Source: Phycisphaerales bacterium (GTDB lineage: Bacteria; Planctomycetota; Phycisphaerae; UBA1845). From it: a stretch of DNA of 64,000 bases. Shown here piece by piece: positions 28,130-37,137 of the stretch (position 1 is the stretch's first letter; each line of letters opens with the position of its first letter). The notes beneath the pieces were generated by a model that had not been told where the DNA came from, ran no database searches, and was given only the letters and a program-made list of their open reading frames with translations. Location of the stretch: NCBI GenBank assembly GCA_020852275.1, contig JADZBE010000006.1, positions 35,248-99,247 on the forward strand. Direction: 5' to 3'. The translations under genes were made by a program, and so were the position numbers.

Positions 28130-28777
28130 TCACTGGCATGCATCGCGCGGCGTCTCGTCCGTGTACAGCAGTCCATCGCGCCCGTAGTAACGCACGCGCT
28201 TCAGCACGAGGCTGTCAACCCGATTGGAACCGAACGTCACGCAGGCATTCGCCGCGGAGAACGCCGGGTCATATCCGCTCAGGTCGGACACGCCCGCCGA
28301 GCTGGAGATGTTCATGTCGCGGCCAAACGTGCCCCACGTCGTTGAAGTGCCGTCAAAGACCGAGTAGGTGAGAGTGACGCCGTTGGTCTCCAGCGCCTGC
28401 GTCCACAGGATCGTCTCGGCCGAGGAACTGAGCACGCGGTATTCCACGCTTCGCGTGCGGATCAGGTACGCGCCGCGATAGCTGTGGAGTTGAATGCCGC
28501 CGAGCACGAAGTCGGGCGTCTCGCGGTAATTCCACAGGGTCTGCGCATAGTACGAGTTCATGTCGGAGTGGGGCGACATGACGGTGGCAAACTGGGGCGA
28601 GGCCGTTTCGCCATCCGGTTCGTTCAGTACGAGTTCCCAGTCCTCTTCAACGCGAAGGACAGGGTCGCCTTCAGGCAGGAGCGCGGAGGCAGGCCAGATC
28701 CACGCCGTCCCCAGCGCGAATGCCGCCGACAGACCTAGAAACGATCCTCTCGCACGCCGCGCATGCCAAGTGGACAT
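28130..28777 (-). CDS. Secreted protein of unknown function
   Basis: The 215 residues start with a basic stretch and a hydrophobic segment (about 12-32, FLGLSAAFALGTAWIWPASA), a likely signal peptide. The mature part (LLPEGDPVLRVEEDWELVLNEP onward) has no domain that I recognise and is rich in Ser, Thr and Tyr. GAGGAGAG lies close ahead of ATG 28777; the frame is open to 28903 but the upstream part reads unlike protein. It lies 81 bases ahead of the TadG-like gene on the same strand, so they may be co-transcribed. Confidence 0.65.
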   Translation of the reverse strand: MSTWHARRARGSFLGLSAAFALGTAWIWPASALLPEGDPVLRVEEDWELVLNEPDGETASPQFATVMSPHSDMNSYYAQTLWNYRETPDFVLGGIQLHSYRGAYLIRTRSVEYRVLSSSAETILWTQALETNGVTLTYSVFDGTSTTWGTFGRDMNISSSAGVSDLSGYDPAFSAANACVTFGSNRVDSLVLKRVRYYGRDGLLYTDETPRDACQ

Positions 28778-29238
28778 GGCTCTCTCCTCAAACGACGCCG
28801 CCGAAGCGACGCCCCTAGACCCGCAGAAACAGATTCTCTGCAAGTCTGCTTTTTCCTCTCGAAGCAAGGGAACTTGTTTGAGGACCGCAGAACATGCCGA
28901 CAAAATTCAATCTAAGATATGAATTCCAGGCGAGGCAAGTTCTGCCGTTCGTCGTCACAATGCAGGGTCCGAAATATGATGTGCAGACGCTGAGTCGCGG
29001 CGGCGACGCGCACTGCTGAGTGAATGGCGACCCGGTGTTATCGCTGTGCCGCTTCGGAGCGTGGCGCAGGGAGCATGGCGACCTCGCCTCGATTCCGGGC
29101 GAGGGGGCGGCGACGCCGCCGCGTTTCAGCTTCCTTCGTCCGAATTACAAGCTCGGCGGCACACCGGACAGAATCGGCGCGCAGCGGCAGCGCGGAATAA
29201 TGAGGAATGGACTGGGGAATCAGGCAGCCCTGTGTCCG
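28778..29238. other. Gene-free spacer, 461 nt
   Basis: I see no gene or clear repeat. The part at 28830-28990 is AT-richer than its surroundings and probably contains the promoter for the minus-strand gene starting at 28777, but no convincing hexamer pair was found. Confidence 0.4.
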
Positions 29239-30138
29239 CTACGGGCAGATCGGCCTTGCTTCCAGCGTGTAGCCGCAGGAAAACGCCGCGAAGACGAACT
29301 GCAGCCCGTCATCGGCAATGCCCACCCACTTGGTCTTGGCCTTGCCCTTGTTGTTGATCACTTTCTCCTCCGTCGGCGCGCCGCCGGACAGCGTGAGAGC
29401 GACGAGTCCGCCGGGCAGTCCGCGCGTGACCTTGGCCGAGACGATGTTGACGCCCTCCCGGTCCACGCATTTGGCGCTGAACCGCTCCACGCCGGAGCAC
29501 TCGCCGCAGCCCTCGCTCACCCAGATGACGAACGCCGCGCCGTCGCCGCGCGCTTCCTTGCTCTTCACCTCGGCCGTGCCGTGCTCGATGCGCCACAGGC
29601 GGCCCAGTTCTCCGTCATCGCGCTCGAACGCGTCGCAGACGGGTGAGTTTGAGAACTTGAAATTGTCCAGGCTGCACTTGTTGGACGTCATCCCGAAGCC
29701 GACGTCCGACCCGCCGGGCCTGGGCGACCAACCTCCGCGAGTGAACGTCACGCTGCGGTTCGGATTGCCGTCGAGGTTCGTCAAGGTCAACGTGACCGTG
29801 CCGGCGCCGTTGTCGCGCACGGACATGTGCGCCGTCGCGAAGCTCGTGCCCAAGCCGAAGGCCGGCGAGCCGCCGGTCATGCCCGGCCAGCCGCTGACGG
29901 CGTTGCTGTGTCCGAAGATGGCGCCTTCAAACAAGCCCGTGAACGAGTTGACCACGACCCGGACGTGGATGTTGTCCGTGCCGTCGTAGTCGAGGATCAT
30001 CGCCACATACCCGTCCACCAGATCTCGCGAGGTGATGTCACCTTCGATGGTGATGTCCGCCGCCGAGGCGAACGATGGGGCGAATCCCCCTGCCACAGCC
30101 GCCAACCACATCCCGAACTTTCTGCTGGGTATTCCCAT
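29239..30138 (-). CDS. Secreted protein with shared C-terminal module
   Basis: The 299-residue protein has a signal peptide (about 1-27, ending FAPSFASA) and a beta-rich body that reads like a concanavalin/LamG-type lectin fold (GYVAMILDYDG, VRVVVNSFTG, TVTLTLTNLDG, LDNFKFSN). The last 80 or so residues (RFSAKCVDREG through LEARPICP) match the C-terminal module of the proteins at 25183, 47542, 49470 and 51453. GGGAG lies about 12 bases before ATG 30138. It is probably a surface or extracellular protein. Confidence 0.72.
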   Translation of the reverse strand: MGIPSRKFGMWLAAVAGGFAPSFASAADITIEGDITSRDLVDGYVAMILDYDGTDNIHVRVVVNSFTGLFEGAIFGHSNAVSGWPGMTGGSPAFGLGTSFATAHMSVRDNGAGTVTLTLTNLDGNPNRSVTFTRGGWSPRPGGSDVGFGMTSNKCSLDNFKFSNSPVCDAFERDDGELGRLWRIEHGTAEVKSKEARGDGAAFVIWVSEGCGECSGVERFSAKCVDREGVNIVSAKVTRGLPGGLVALTLSGGAPTEEKVINNKGKAKTKWVGIADDGLQFVFAAFSCGYTLEARPICP

Positions 30139-30465
30139 GTCCCTGTCTCCCGAACGAGGAATGGCTCTTGCAACCGCTTCGCCGCGTGGAAGGGTCGGCC
30201 ACGGGCGCGCGCGCTTTCCGCGCATCCCAACCACCACGGGCCGGCCTCCTCTCCGGAGAGGCCGAGATCGCAGAATTCTAGCCGGACGGGGCAAGCGAGG
30301 GATAGGCTTTTTACCGGAGGCCCGATAACTCGACGCGCGTGTCCGGCCTGAAGCGGGGGCGCAGGCGTCGTACCTCCTGCGGTTCGTGGAGGGGATCATT
30401 CATCGCTGGCGGGTCGGCGCGCAGCCCGGCCCGTCGGGGAGCGTGGATGCTGTGAAGTCGCCCAT
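30139..30465. other. Spacer with CCTCTCCGGAGAGG palindrome, 327 nt
   Basis: No gene is seen. A perfect 14-base palindrome CCTCTCCGGAGAGG sits at about 30250-30264, upstream of the minus-strand gene that begins at 30138, and could be an operator or just a hairpin. Nothing else is recognised. Confidence 0.4.
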
Positions 30466-32823
30466 CTACTCGTGTCGCGTCCCGCTGGCCGGTACGTTCG
30501 CCGTCGCCAGCGTGGGGAAGCTCTGCCCCAGGAGCGTGATGCGCATGATCATCAATGCGGTGTCGAATTGCGGATCGACCTCGGGACGATTGTTCTTGGC
30601 CGGCTGCTCGAGGGGGGGCAGCTTGGGTTTGGCGTCCGCCTTGGCTTCAGTCGGCTCCGCGCCCTCGGTCTGAGGCTCGCCGGTCGTCTCACCTTCTTTC
30701 AAGCCGGCGGTCGCGCCGTCTTCCGCCTTGGGATGACCGGCCTCGGCCCCGCCTTCGCCGGACTCAAGCTGCTGGGCAGGGTGCGCCGGGGCGTCGTCCT
30801 TCTTTTCGCTGACATCCGCATCAGGCGCGGGCAGCTTGTCGAAGTCCTCCTCGTCTTTGGCCACGCCGATGACGTCGGCCTTGCGCCGCATCTGGTAGGC
30901 TTTGAACCGTTCGTTGGTCACCAGCGGCACGGAGATGTTCGGCTCGACGCCCCAGGTCTTCGCGCCGGGCTGGCGGTGCAGAGAGACGCCGCTGGGCAGG
31001 TAGTAGTGCGCCGTGGTGATCTTCAGCGCCGCCGGCGGCATGGGGTTGATCGGGATGAGGTTCTGCACGCTGAACTTGCCGTACGTCCGCTCGCCAATCA
31101 CCAGCGCGCGCTTGTTGTCGCGCAGCGCGCCCGCGACGATCTCCGACGCGCTGGCGCTGTTCCCGTCGGTCAGCACGGCCATGGGCACATCGCGGAATGC
31201 GCCCGCGGCCGGCACGTCGTACAACTTGTTGTCGCGCGTGTAACGACCGTTGATGCTGTGAACCCGCGCACCCGAGGGCAGGAACAACGAGGCCATCGCC
31301 TCCGCCGCGTCCAGCAGGCCGCCCGGGTTGCCGCGCAGATCGAGCATCAGGCCCTTCATGCCTTCGGTTTTCAACTGCGAAAGAACGCCTTCCAACTCCG
31401 CGACGGTGTTCTTGGCGAAGGAGTTGACGCGCACGATCGCAATGCCCTGCTCCTTGTCGGCCCAGAAGTTCCACTTCTGCGGATCCTGGGGGTCGCGGCT
31501 GAAGCCCTTGACGGTGTGGATCACCACCAGCTCGCGCTTCAACGTCAGGTCGAAGTCCTTCGTGCCGCGGCGCATGCCCAGCGTGACCTCCGAGTCCTTG
31601 GGACCGGTGATGGTGTCCACGACGCGGTTGATGCTCATCTCGGAGAGGTCGGCGTCGTTGACTTTGAGGATCAGGTCGCCCGGCTGGACTCCGGCGCGGA
31701 AGGCCGGCGTGTCCTCCAAGGGCGAGACGACCTCGACCTGCCCCTTGCTGTTCTTGACGATCGAAATGCCCACGCCGATGAAGTCGCCCTCGGTGTGCTT
31801 CTTGAACTCGTCCCAGTCGGCGGGCCAGATGTTGGACGTGAAGTCGTCCACGTTTTCCAGCCCTCCGCGCATCAGCTCGCTGACGATCAGGTTTTCCGGC
31901 AGCTTCACCGTGGTCTGCACGATGTGCAGCGCGCGGGAGAAGTACTCCGCCGCGGCGCGCGAATCGAGCGACGCCGCCTGCGACGCCTGGCGCAGCCGCT
32001 CGCGCAGCCGCTCCTGGCATTCCGTGCGCAGCGTCTCGTCGCCCAGCCCCTCGAACCGCGCCTGCGCCGACTTGGACTCGGTCAGCAGGAGAAGCTGCTC
32101 CAGCCCCGCCTGCGTGAGCTTCTTGAAATCCAGCTTTTCATCGACGTAATACTTGGCGAGGAAGTCGAGCGTCTTGCTGGCCATGTCCCAGCGGATGTCG
32201 CGCAGCGGCTCCTCCCACTTGTTGTCCTTCTCGAAGATGCGCTCCAGCCGCAGGTGGTTGATGCACTCGCGCTCGAGCTTCTGGTAGCCCTCGTGGTTCT
32301 CGAACAGCAGCCCGAGGTAGTAGTAAATTTCCCAGGCGTCCTCCCACTGGCTGGCCTTGCGGAAACCGTCCGCTTCCGTGAGCGCGTCCTTGATGACGCT
32401 TTCCAGCCAAGGCTCCTTGACGAACAGGTCGCGGTTCTCGGCGTTGTCCGCGGCGCGGACGGCCTTCTCCAGCGCCAGGGCGTATTCCTTCCGCTCATAT
32501 CGCGCCTTCGCGTAGCCCACGAACAGGTCGAAGTCGGCGCGGTTCAGCTCGCGGCGCGAGGTTTGCGTTTCCTGATACTGCGTCAGCCACGAGCGGACCT
32601 TGTCGGTCAGCGAGCCGTGCGGCAACGTGTCCACCAGCGCGCTCGCCCGGGTGAATTCCCCCTGACGCACGAGGTCCACCGTGCGCTGCCAGAGTTCGTC
32701 GTCCTTCGTGGGCGTGGCGGCGGCGAGCTGCTGCGCCGAAATTTCGGTCGGCACGATCAGCCCCAGCATCAGAGTCGCCAACGCGCTCCAAGGTCCCGAC
32801 AAAAGCCCACGCTGCTGCTTCAT
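30466..32823 (-). CDS. S41-family C-terminal processing protease (secreted)
   Basis: This Ctp/Prc-type serine protease cleaves proteins near their C-termini in the periplasm. The 785 residues comprise a signal peptide (about 1-30), a helical N-terminal region (about 35-310), a PDZ domain (GVGISIVKNSKGQVEVVSP to PGDLILKVNDAD), and the S41 core. The catalytic Ser is in NSASASE and the Lys in ERTYGK, 25 residues later as in known Ctp enzymes. LDLRGNPGG is also present. A low-complexity Glu/Ala/Pro tail of about 100 residues follows. The ATG at 32823 begins the signal peptide; the open frame extends further upstream without support. Confidence 0.92.
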   Translation of the reverse strand: MKQQRGLLSGPWSALATLMLGLIVPTEISAQQLAAATPTKDDELWQRTVDLVRQGEFTRASALVDTLPHGSLTDKVRSWLTQYQETQTSRRELNRADFDLFVGYAKARYERKEYALALEKAVRAADNAENRDLFVKEPWLESVIKDALTEADGFRKASQWEDAWEIYYYLGLLFENHEGYQKLERECINHLRLERIFEKDNKWEEPLRDIRWDMASKTLDFLAKYYVDEKLDFKKLTQAGLEQLLLLTESKSAQARFEGLGDETLRTECQERLRERLRQASQAASLDSRAAAEYFSRALHIVQTTVKLPENLIVSELMRGGLENVDDFTSNIWPADWDEFKKHTEGDFIGVGISIVKNSKGQVEVVSPLEDTPAFRAGVQPGDLILKVNDADLSEMSINRVVDTITGPKDSEVTLGMRRGTKDFDLTLKRELVVIHTVKGFSRDPQDPQKWNFWADKEQGIAIVRVNSFAKNTVAELEGVLSQLKTEGMKGLMLDLRGNPGGLLDAAEAMASLFLPSGARVHSINGRYTRDNKLYDVPAAGAFRDVPMAVLTDGNSASASEIVAGALRDNKRALVIGERTYGKFSVQNLIPINPMPPAALKITTAHYYLPSGVSLHRQPGAKTWGVEPNISVPLVTNERFKAYQMRRKADVIGVAKDEEDFDKLPAPDADVSEKKDDAPAHPAQQLESGEGGAEAGHPKAEDGATAGLKEGETTGEPQTEGAEPTEAKADAKPKLPPLEQPAKNNRPEVDPQFDTALMIMRITLLGQSFPTLATANVPASGTRHE

Positions 32824-33575
32824 GGTGATGCCTCTTCTTACCCGTTGCTCGCGATGAGAAATCCGCGGCCGCGCCGGCGGGCGCGGGCACGGCGAAGGCG
32901 GTCGAGGATCGGCGAGGATCCTTCCCCTGTTCGTCGGCCCATCCGGGCGACGGCTTAACGCGGCGGTCTTTCCGCCCCCCCGGCAAGTATAGGTTTCTGC
33001 GAAAACAAGGTCCAATAGCTTCTACTCTGACGTTACAGCCCGGATGCTCCCGGCAATCGCAGAGCGGTTCCGACAGCTTCGGACAAGTACCGCGATCTTC
33101 AGCGCGCGATCCGTGATCGAACAGGCCCAAGTGGAAGGCGCGATCCGTCATTCCCGCGAAGGCGGGAATCCAGCCGGTTGCTTCCGCCGAGGTGTGAATC
33201 GAGCGGGATTCCAGGGCGATCTGGACCCCGCCTGCGCGAGGGTGACGGACCCCACACCCAACGTCACGTTTCACCCCGGTCTGCTGACGCTCCCGTGCGG
33301 CGTGTGGCAGGCAGCAGCGGCTGGCGACAGCGGCCGCCGCGGCGCACAGGCGGAGTTGGTCGGCCGCAAGCCGGGAGACTCTGCGATGTGATCACGCGGC
33401 GCGCCTGGGGATTAGGCGCACAACGCGTGCGCCGCCTGCGCGTGGCTTGCAGCGCGATGGGGGGCTTACCCGCCGCCTGCGCTACGGTTTCGATGGCGCT
33501 GCGCCAAAGTTCCTTCGCTTGCGCTACGGGTTCTGATAGCAGCATGCTAACCGCTATGTGTCTGCGAAGAGCAGG
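32824..33575. other. Gene-free spacer with repeats, 752 nt
   Basis: No gene is seen between the S41 and M16 genes. It holds a REPIN-like element (33145-33247) and at 33400-33545 a stretch of repetitive GCGCxCGC words ending in TTCGCTTGCGCTACGGGT, a relative of the fragment at 25006. Confidence 0.5.
33145..33247. repeat. Two-palindrome REPIN-like element, long form
   Basis: CATTCCCGCGAAGGCGGGAAT, the CCAGCCGGTT linker, and GGACCCCGCCTGCGCGAGGG. Same orientation and length as the copy at 26638. The second stem has one mismatch. Confidence 0.85.
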
Positions 33576-36431
33576 TCAGCTCCCGCCCTTGCCCGGCTCC
33601 TTCGACGTGCCGGGGTTCGCTGCGGCGCCCGGGTTGGCCGCGGCGTCGGGTTCTGCCGGTTTCTTGAAGTCGCCGGCGCGGATGCTGACGAGGCTCGACG
33701 GCTGGACGTATTTGCCCAGCGCCTTGTTGAGCTCGTCGGCCTTGAGCGCCTCGATCTTGGCAAGCTGGTCCGCGTTGAACTTCAGCGTGCGGTCGTAGAA
33801 CAGCCCCGACGCGAGCATCATGGCCACCATGCCGTCGCTGGCAAGCTGGACTTCGATCTGCTGGCGGTAGCCCTTGCGCGCGTCCTCCAGCTCCTGCTGC
33901 GTCACGCCCTGCTTGAGGAAACCGTCCAGCTCTTCCGTCGCGCAGTTCATGGCCTTCTCCGTGTTCTGCGGAGCGCACATGCCGTACGCCAGGAATGAGC
34001 CAACCTTGTCCAGCGGACTGGCGCCCAGTCCCGAGCCGCAGCCGTAGGACAGCCCTTCCTTCTGGCGGATGCGGTTCATCATGCGCGAGTTGGCGCTGCC
34101 GCCGAAGATGAAGTTCGACAGGAACAGCGCGGGGTAGTCCGGATCGTCGTCGCGCAGCTCCAGCGGAAGACCGAGCGCGAACATCGCGTTCTGCTTGTCC
34201 GGAGTCTGAATCACCGCTACGTCGGGCTTGGCGGCCTGATACGTCGAGGCAATGCGCTCGAACGTCTTCGGACTGTTCCAATCGCCGAAGAGTTTTGTCA
34301 GTTGCGTCGTGATCTCCTTGGGATCGAAGTCGCCGACGAACGACGCCTGCGAGGCGCTGGCGCCGCACAGCGACGCGTACAACGCCTTGACGTCCTCGAT
34401 CTTCACCGCCTTGGTCCGCTCGACCCGCTCCGCGGGCGTGGGAACGTAACGGACGTTTTCCGGCGGATACGGGTTCATCCGTCGCTGAAGCTCGTTCATC
34501 GCCAGCGTCATCGGCTCGGACAGCGACTCCTCGATGCCCGCCAGGGTCTCCTTCTTAAGCTCGTCGAACTCCTCGGCCGGGAAGCTGGGCGAGCGCAGAA
34601 TCTCGCCGACGAGATCGAGCACGGGGGAGAGGTTCTCGCGCGTGGTTTCGATGCTGACGTCGAGCGTGCCCGCGGTGCCGCCGCCCATGCCGCCCATCAT
34701 GCGTCCGCCCATGCGCCCGAAGCCGCCGATGCGCACCTGCGCCTTCAGCTCCGCCAGCTTGTCCTGAATCTCGCGGCGCGTGTGCTTCGTCGTGCCGCGC
34801 ATCAGCATCTGCCCGATCATCGACGCGGCGTCGGTCTTCCCCGTCAGGTCCGTCTCGCTGCCGTAGCGGAACATCATCACGGCGTTGACGCGGTTGCCGC
34901 GGTTCTCCTTCGGCAGGAGCGCCAGCTTCATGCCGACCGGCAGGCTCGACCGCTGCGTGCGCGATTCGATGTTGGCGTAGCTCGCCTCGAAGGCTTCACC
35001 CTGCGCGACCTGCTGCGTCGGGCGGTAGTCCTTGAAGAGGTCGTAGGTGCTCGGCGCGGCGGGGACGACGGTGCGATCCGGCGACTTGGTGGGCAGGAAC
35101 GTGCCGACCGTGCGATTGCTCGGTTTCAGATACGCGGCCGCGACGCGTTGCACGTCCGCGGGCTTCACCGCGCCCATCCGGTCCCGGTGCAGGAACATCA
35201 GCCGCCAGTCGCCCGTGGCCGCGGACTCCGTCAGCCGCAGCGCGATGCGCGTGCTGTCGTTGAGCATCAGGTCGAAGCCGCGGGCGTAGGACTTCTTCGC
35301 GCGATCGACCTCCTCCTCGGTGAACGTCTGCGCGCCCAGCCCGTCGAGCACGCCGAAGAGCACCTCGCGGATCTTGTCCAGCGACTGCTCCATGCGCGCC
35401 TCGACCGTGACCTCGAAGTAGCCCGGCTCCGCGAGCTGCGCGGCGCTGGCGGACACGCTGGTGGCCAGCCCCGGCTCGACCAGGGCTTTGTACAGCCGCC
35501 CGGTCTTGTCCGCGGTGAGCGTGTCGGCGAGCACCTGCAACGGGGCCATGTCGTCGTGCGTGCCGGCGCACATGTGATACACGCAGCCCAGCGCCTGCAC
35601 GTCGCCCACGCGGCGCAGCGACACCTCGCGCTCGCCGTCCTGCGCCGGCTCGACGGTGTACGTCGGCTCGAGCACGCGTTGCGGCTTGGCGATCTTCCCG
35701 TACAGCGCGTTGATCTTCTCCAGCGTCTTGCCCTCGTCGAACTTGCCCGCCACCACGAGCATGGCGTTGTCCGGCTGGTAGTATTTGCGATAGAAGGCCT
35801 GGAGGCGGTCGATCGGCACGCGCTCGATGTCCTCGCGCGAGCCGATGGTGGATTTGCCGTAATTATGCCACAGGAACGCGGTCGAGAGAATGCGCTCCTG
35901 CAGAACGCCGACGGGGTCGTTCTCGCCGATCTCGAACTCGTTGCGCACCACGCTGAACTCGGACTCGAGGTCCTTCTTGGCGACGAGGCTGTTGACCATG
36001 CGGTCGGCTTCGAGCTTCAGCGCGAAGTCGAGGTTCTCCTCGGTGGCGGGCACGGTCTCGTAGTAGTTCGTGCGATCATACCACGTCGTGCCGTTGAACT
36101 GCGCGCCGTGGTCCTGGAGGAGCTTCCAGATTTCCTTGTGGTCCGGCGTGCCCTTGAACAGCATGTGCTCCAGCAGGTGGGCCATGCCCGTCTCGCCGTA
36201 GCCTTCGTGGCGCGAGCCGACGAAGTAGGTGATGTTCACCGTCACCGTGGGCTTGGATGGATCCGGAAAGAGCAGCACCTTCATCCCGTTGTCGAGCGCG
36301 TATTCGGTGATGCCCGCGACACTCGTCACCTTCTGCGGCGGCGCGGCCAGCGCCAGCCCCGCCCACATGACGGCGGCGACGGCGAGCATCGAAACGGCGA
36401 TGGAGCGGACGTTGGATCGCAAGCGAAGCAT
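33576..36431 (-). CDS. Tandem M16 zinc peptidase, exported
   Basis: The 951-residue protein has a signal peptide (about 1-30) and two M16 halves, as in pitrilysin-type enzymes made of one chain. The first half has the inverted zinc motif His85-Leu-Leu-Glu-His89 (HLLEH) and the downstream Glu-rich helix (ENLDFALKLEADRM) with the third ligand. The second half (from about 520) lacks the motif: SMIGQMLMRG stands in its place, so it is probably the non-catalytic partner. A Gly/Met-rich loop (GGFGRMGGRMMGGMGGG) lies in the second half. AGGAGG precedes ATG 36431 by eight bases. The C-terminal tail is low-complexity Pro/Ala/Gly. Confidence 0.92.
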   Translation of the reverse strand: MLRLRSNVRSIAVSMLAVAAVMWAGLALAAPPQKVTSVAGITEYALDNGMKVLLFPDPSKPTVTVNITYFVGSRHEGYGETGMAHLLEHMLFKGTPDHKEIWKLLQDHGAQFNGTTWYDRTNYYETVPATEENLDFALKLEADRMVNSLVAKKDLESEFSVVRNEFEIGENDPVGVLQERILSTAFLWHNYGKSTIGSREDIERVPIDRLQAFYRKYYQPDNAMLVVAGKFDEGKTLEKINALYGKIAKPQRVLEPTYTVEPAQDGEREVSLRRVGDVQALGCVYHMCAGTHDDMAPLQVLADTLTADKTGRLYKALVEPGLATSVSASAAQLAEPGYFEVTVEARMEQSLDKIREVLFGVLDGLGAQTFTEEEVDRAKKSYARGFDLMLNDSTRIALRLTESAATGDWRLMFLHRDRMGAVKPADVQRVAAAYLKPSNRTVGTFLPTKSPDRTVVPAAPSTYDLFKDYRPTQQVAQGEAFEASYANIESRTQRSSLPVGMKLALLPKENRGNRVNAVMMFRYGSETDLTGKTDAASMIGQMLMRGTTKHTRREIQDKLAELKAQVRIGGFGRMGGRMMGGMGGGTAGTLDVSIETTRENLSPVLDLVGEILRSPSFPAEEFDELKKETLAGIEESLSEPMTLAMNELQRRMNPYPPENVRYVPTPAERVERTKAVKIEDVKALYASLCGASASQASFVGDFDPKEITTQLTKLFGDWNSPKTFERIASTYQAAKPDVAVIQTPDKQNAMFALGLPLELRDDDPDYPALFLSNFIFGGSANSRMMNRIRQKEGLSYGCGSGLGASPLDKVGSFLAYGMCAPQNTEKAMNCATEELDGFLKQGVTQQELEDARKGYRQQIEVQLASDGMVAMMLASGLFYDRTLKFNADQLAKIEALKADELNKALGKYVQPSSLVSIRAGDFKKPAEPDAAANPGAAANPGTSKEPGKGGS

Positions 36432-36632
36432 GAGTGGTCCTCCTGTGTTTCCGGCCTGTTCTACCGAAAGTGGAGCAGAATCCGGGCATGAAAACAAGTG
36501 CCGGTTTGCGTCGGAAACTGTGGGGGTCTGGCTGAGAATTCTGGCAATTCGGGTTCGAGCCTCGCCCGGGTTCGATCTCGTCCAGTGAGACTCGACACTA
36601 GGCCCCGAGGTCGAGGCAAGCCGATCCGCGAA

Positions 36633-36793
36633 GGCGATTCAGCTTGATCTCCGAAGCAGCGTCCGCCTGATCCCCGCCGCAGCGTCAGACTGGCCCCCGC
36701 CGTAGCGTCAGCCTGATCCTTGCCGCAGCATCAGCCTGGCCCCCGGCGCAGCGTCAGCCCGATTCCCGCCGCAGCGTCAGCCCGATCCCCGCA
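36633..36793. repeat. 23-bp tandem array, seven units
   Basis: Seven head-to-tail 23-base units start at 36633, 36656, 36679, 36702, 36725, 36748 and 36771. The consensus is GCAGCGTCAGCCTGATCCCC followed by GCC. The first unit is degenerate; the others keep exact phase with two to five changes each. No spacers separate them. Related fragments lie at about 16130-16190. Confidence 0.9.
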
Positions 36794-36945
36794 GGGGATC
36801 CACGTGGGTAGCCGTGGGCGCAGCCCACGGACTCCGGCGCGTGAGGGATCCAACCCCGAAAGGGGTTGTACGTCCGCTGCGATTCCGGTGCGCGCACGGG
36901 CGCTGATGGTGCGACCCCTACCTTCTTGACCATTGTCACGTTGCT
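36785..36945. repeat. Composite ~165-bp dispersed element (copy A)
   Basis: In reverse orientation this stretch matches 48999-49165: GTGACAA..GTCAAGAAGGTAGGGGT, a CACCATCAG box, an AACCC..TTCGGGG hairpin, CCATGGGCTGCGCC-type sequence and the palindrome GATCCCCTGCGGGGATC. The order of boxes is the same in both copies. Confidence 0.75.
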
Positions 36946-37137
36946 ACCGGACGCCGGAAATGGGCTGGCTTCAAGGAACGGTGCGTTATCCAGCGTGACC
37001 GCGGGTCCCGCTCCGACCTGAAGGTCGGCGCTCTACCCGTGGCTGCAATCCTCGGTCCCGATGGGGCTGCCGATCCGGTCACGGCCCCGACGCACACCCA
37101 TCGAGCGTGGTTAGCGTGCGCGAGTCTGTCGGCTAGA

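Larger units (their letters stand above)
36432..37137. other. Divergent spacer with repeats, 706 nt
   Basis: Between the divergent M16 and lipA genes there is no gene. A 23-bp tandem array (36633-36793) is followed directly by a composite element (36785-36945). Confidence 0.5.

Noticed and set aside
30472..36491. Open frames of 828 and 729 codons on the plus strand opposite the S41 and M16 genes
   Set aside because: They have shadow composition (Arg, Ala, His) without domain signatures, whereas the minus-strand genes have clear catalytic motifs and ribosome binding sites.
36633..36793. Considered as a CRISPR array
   Set aside because: Repeats are head to tail without spacers, and no cas genes are seen.
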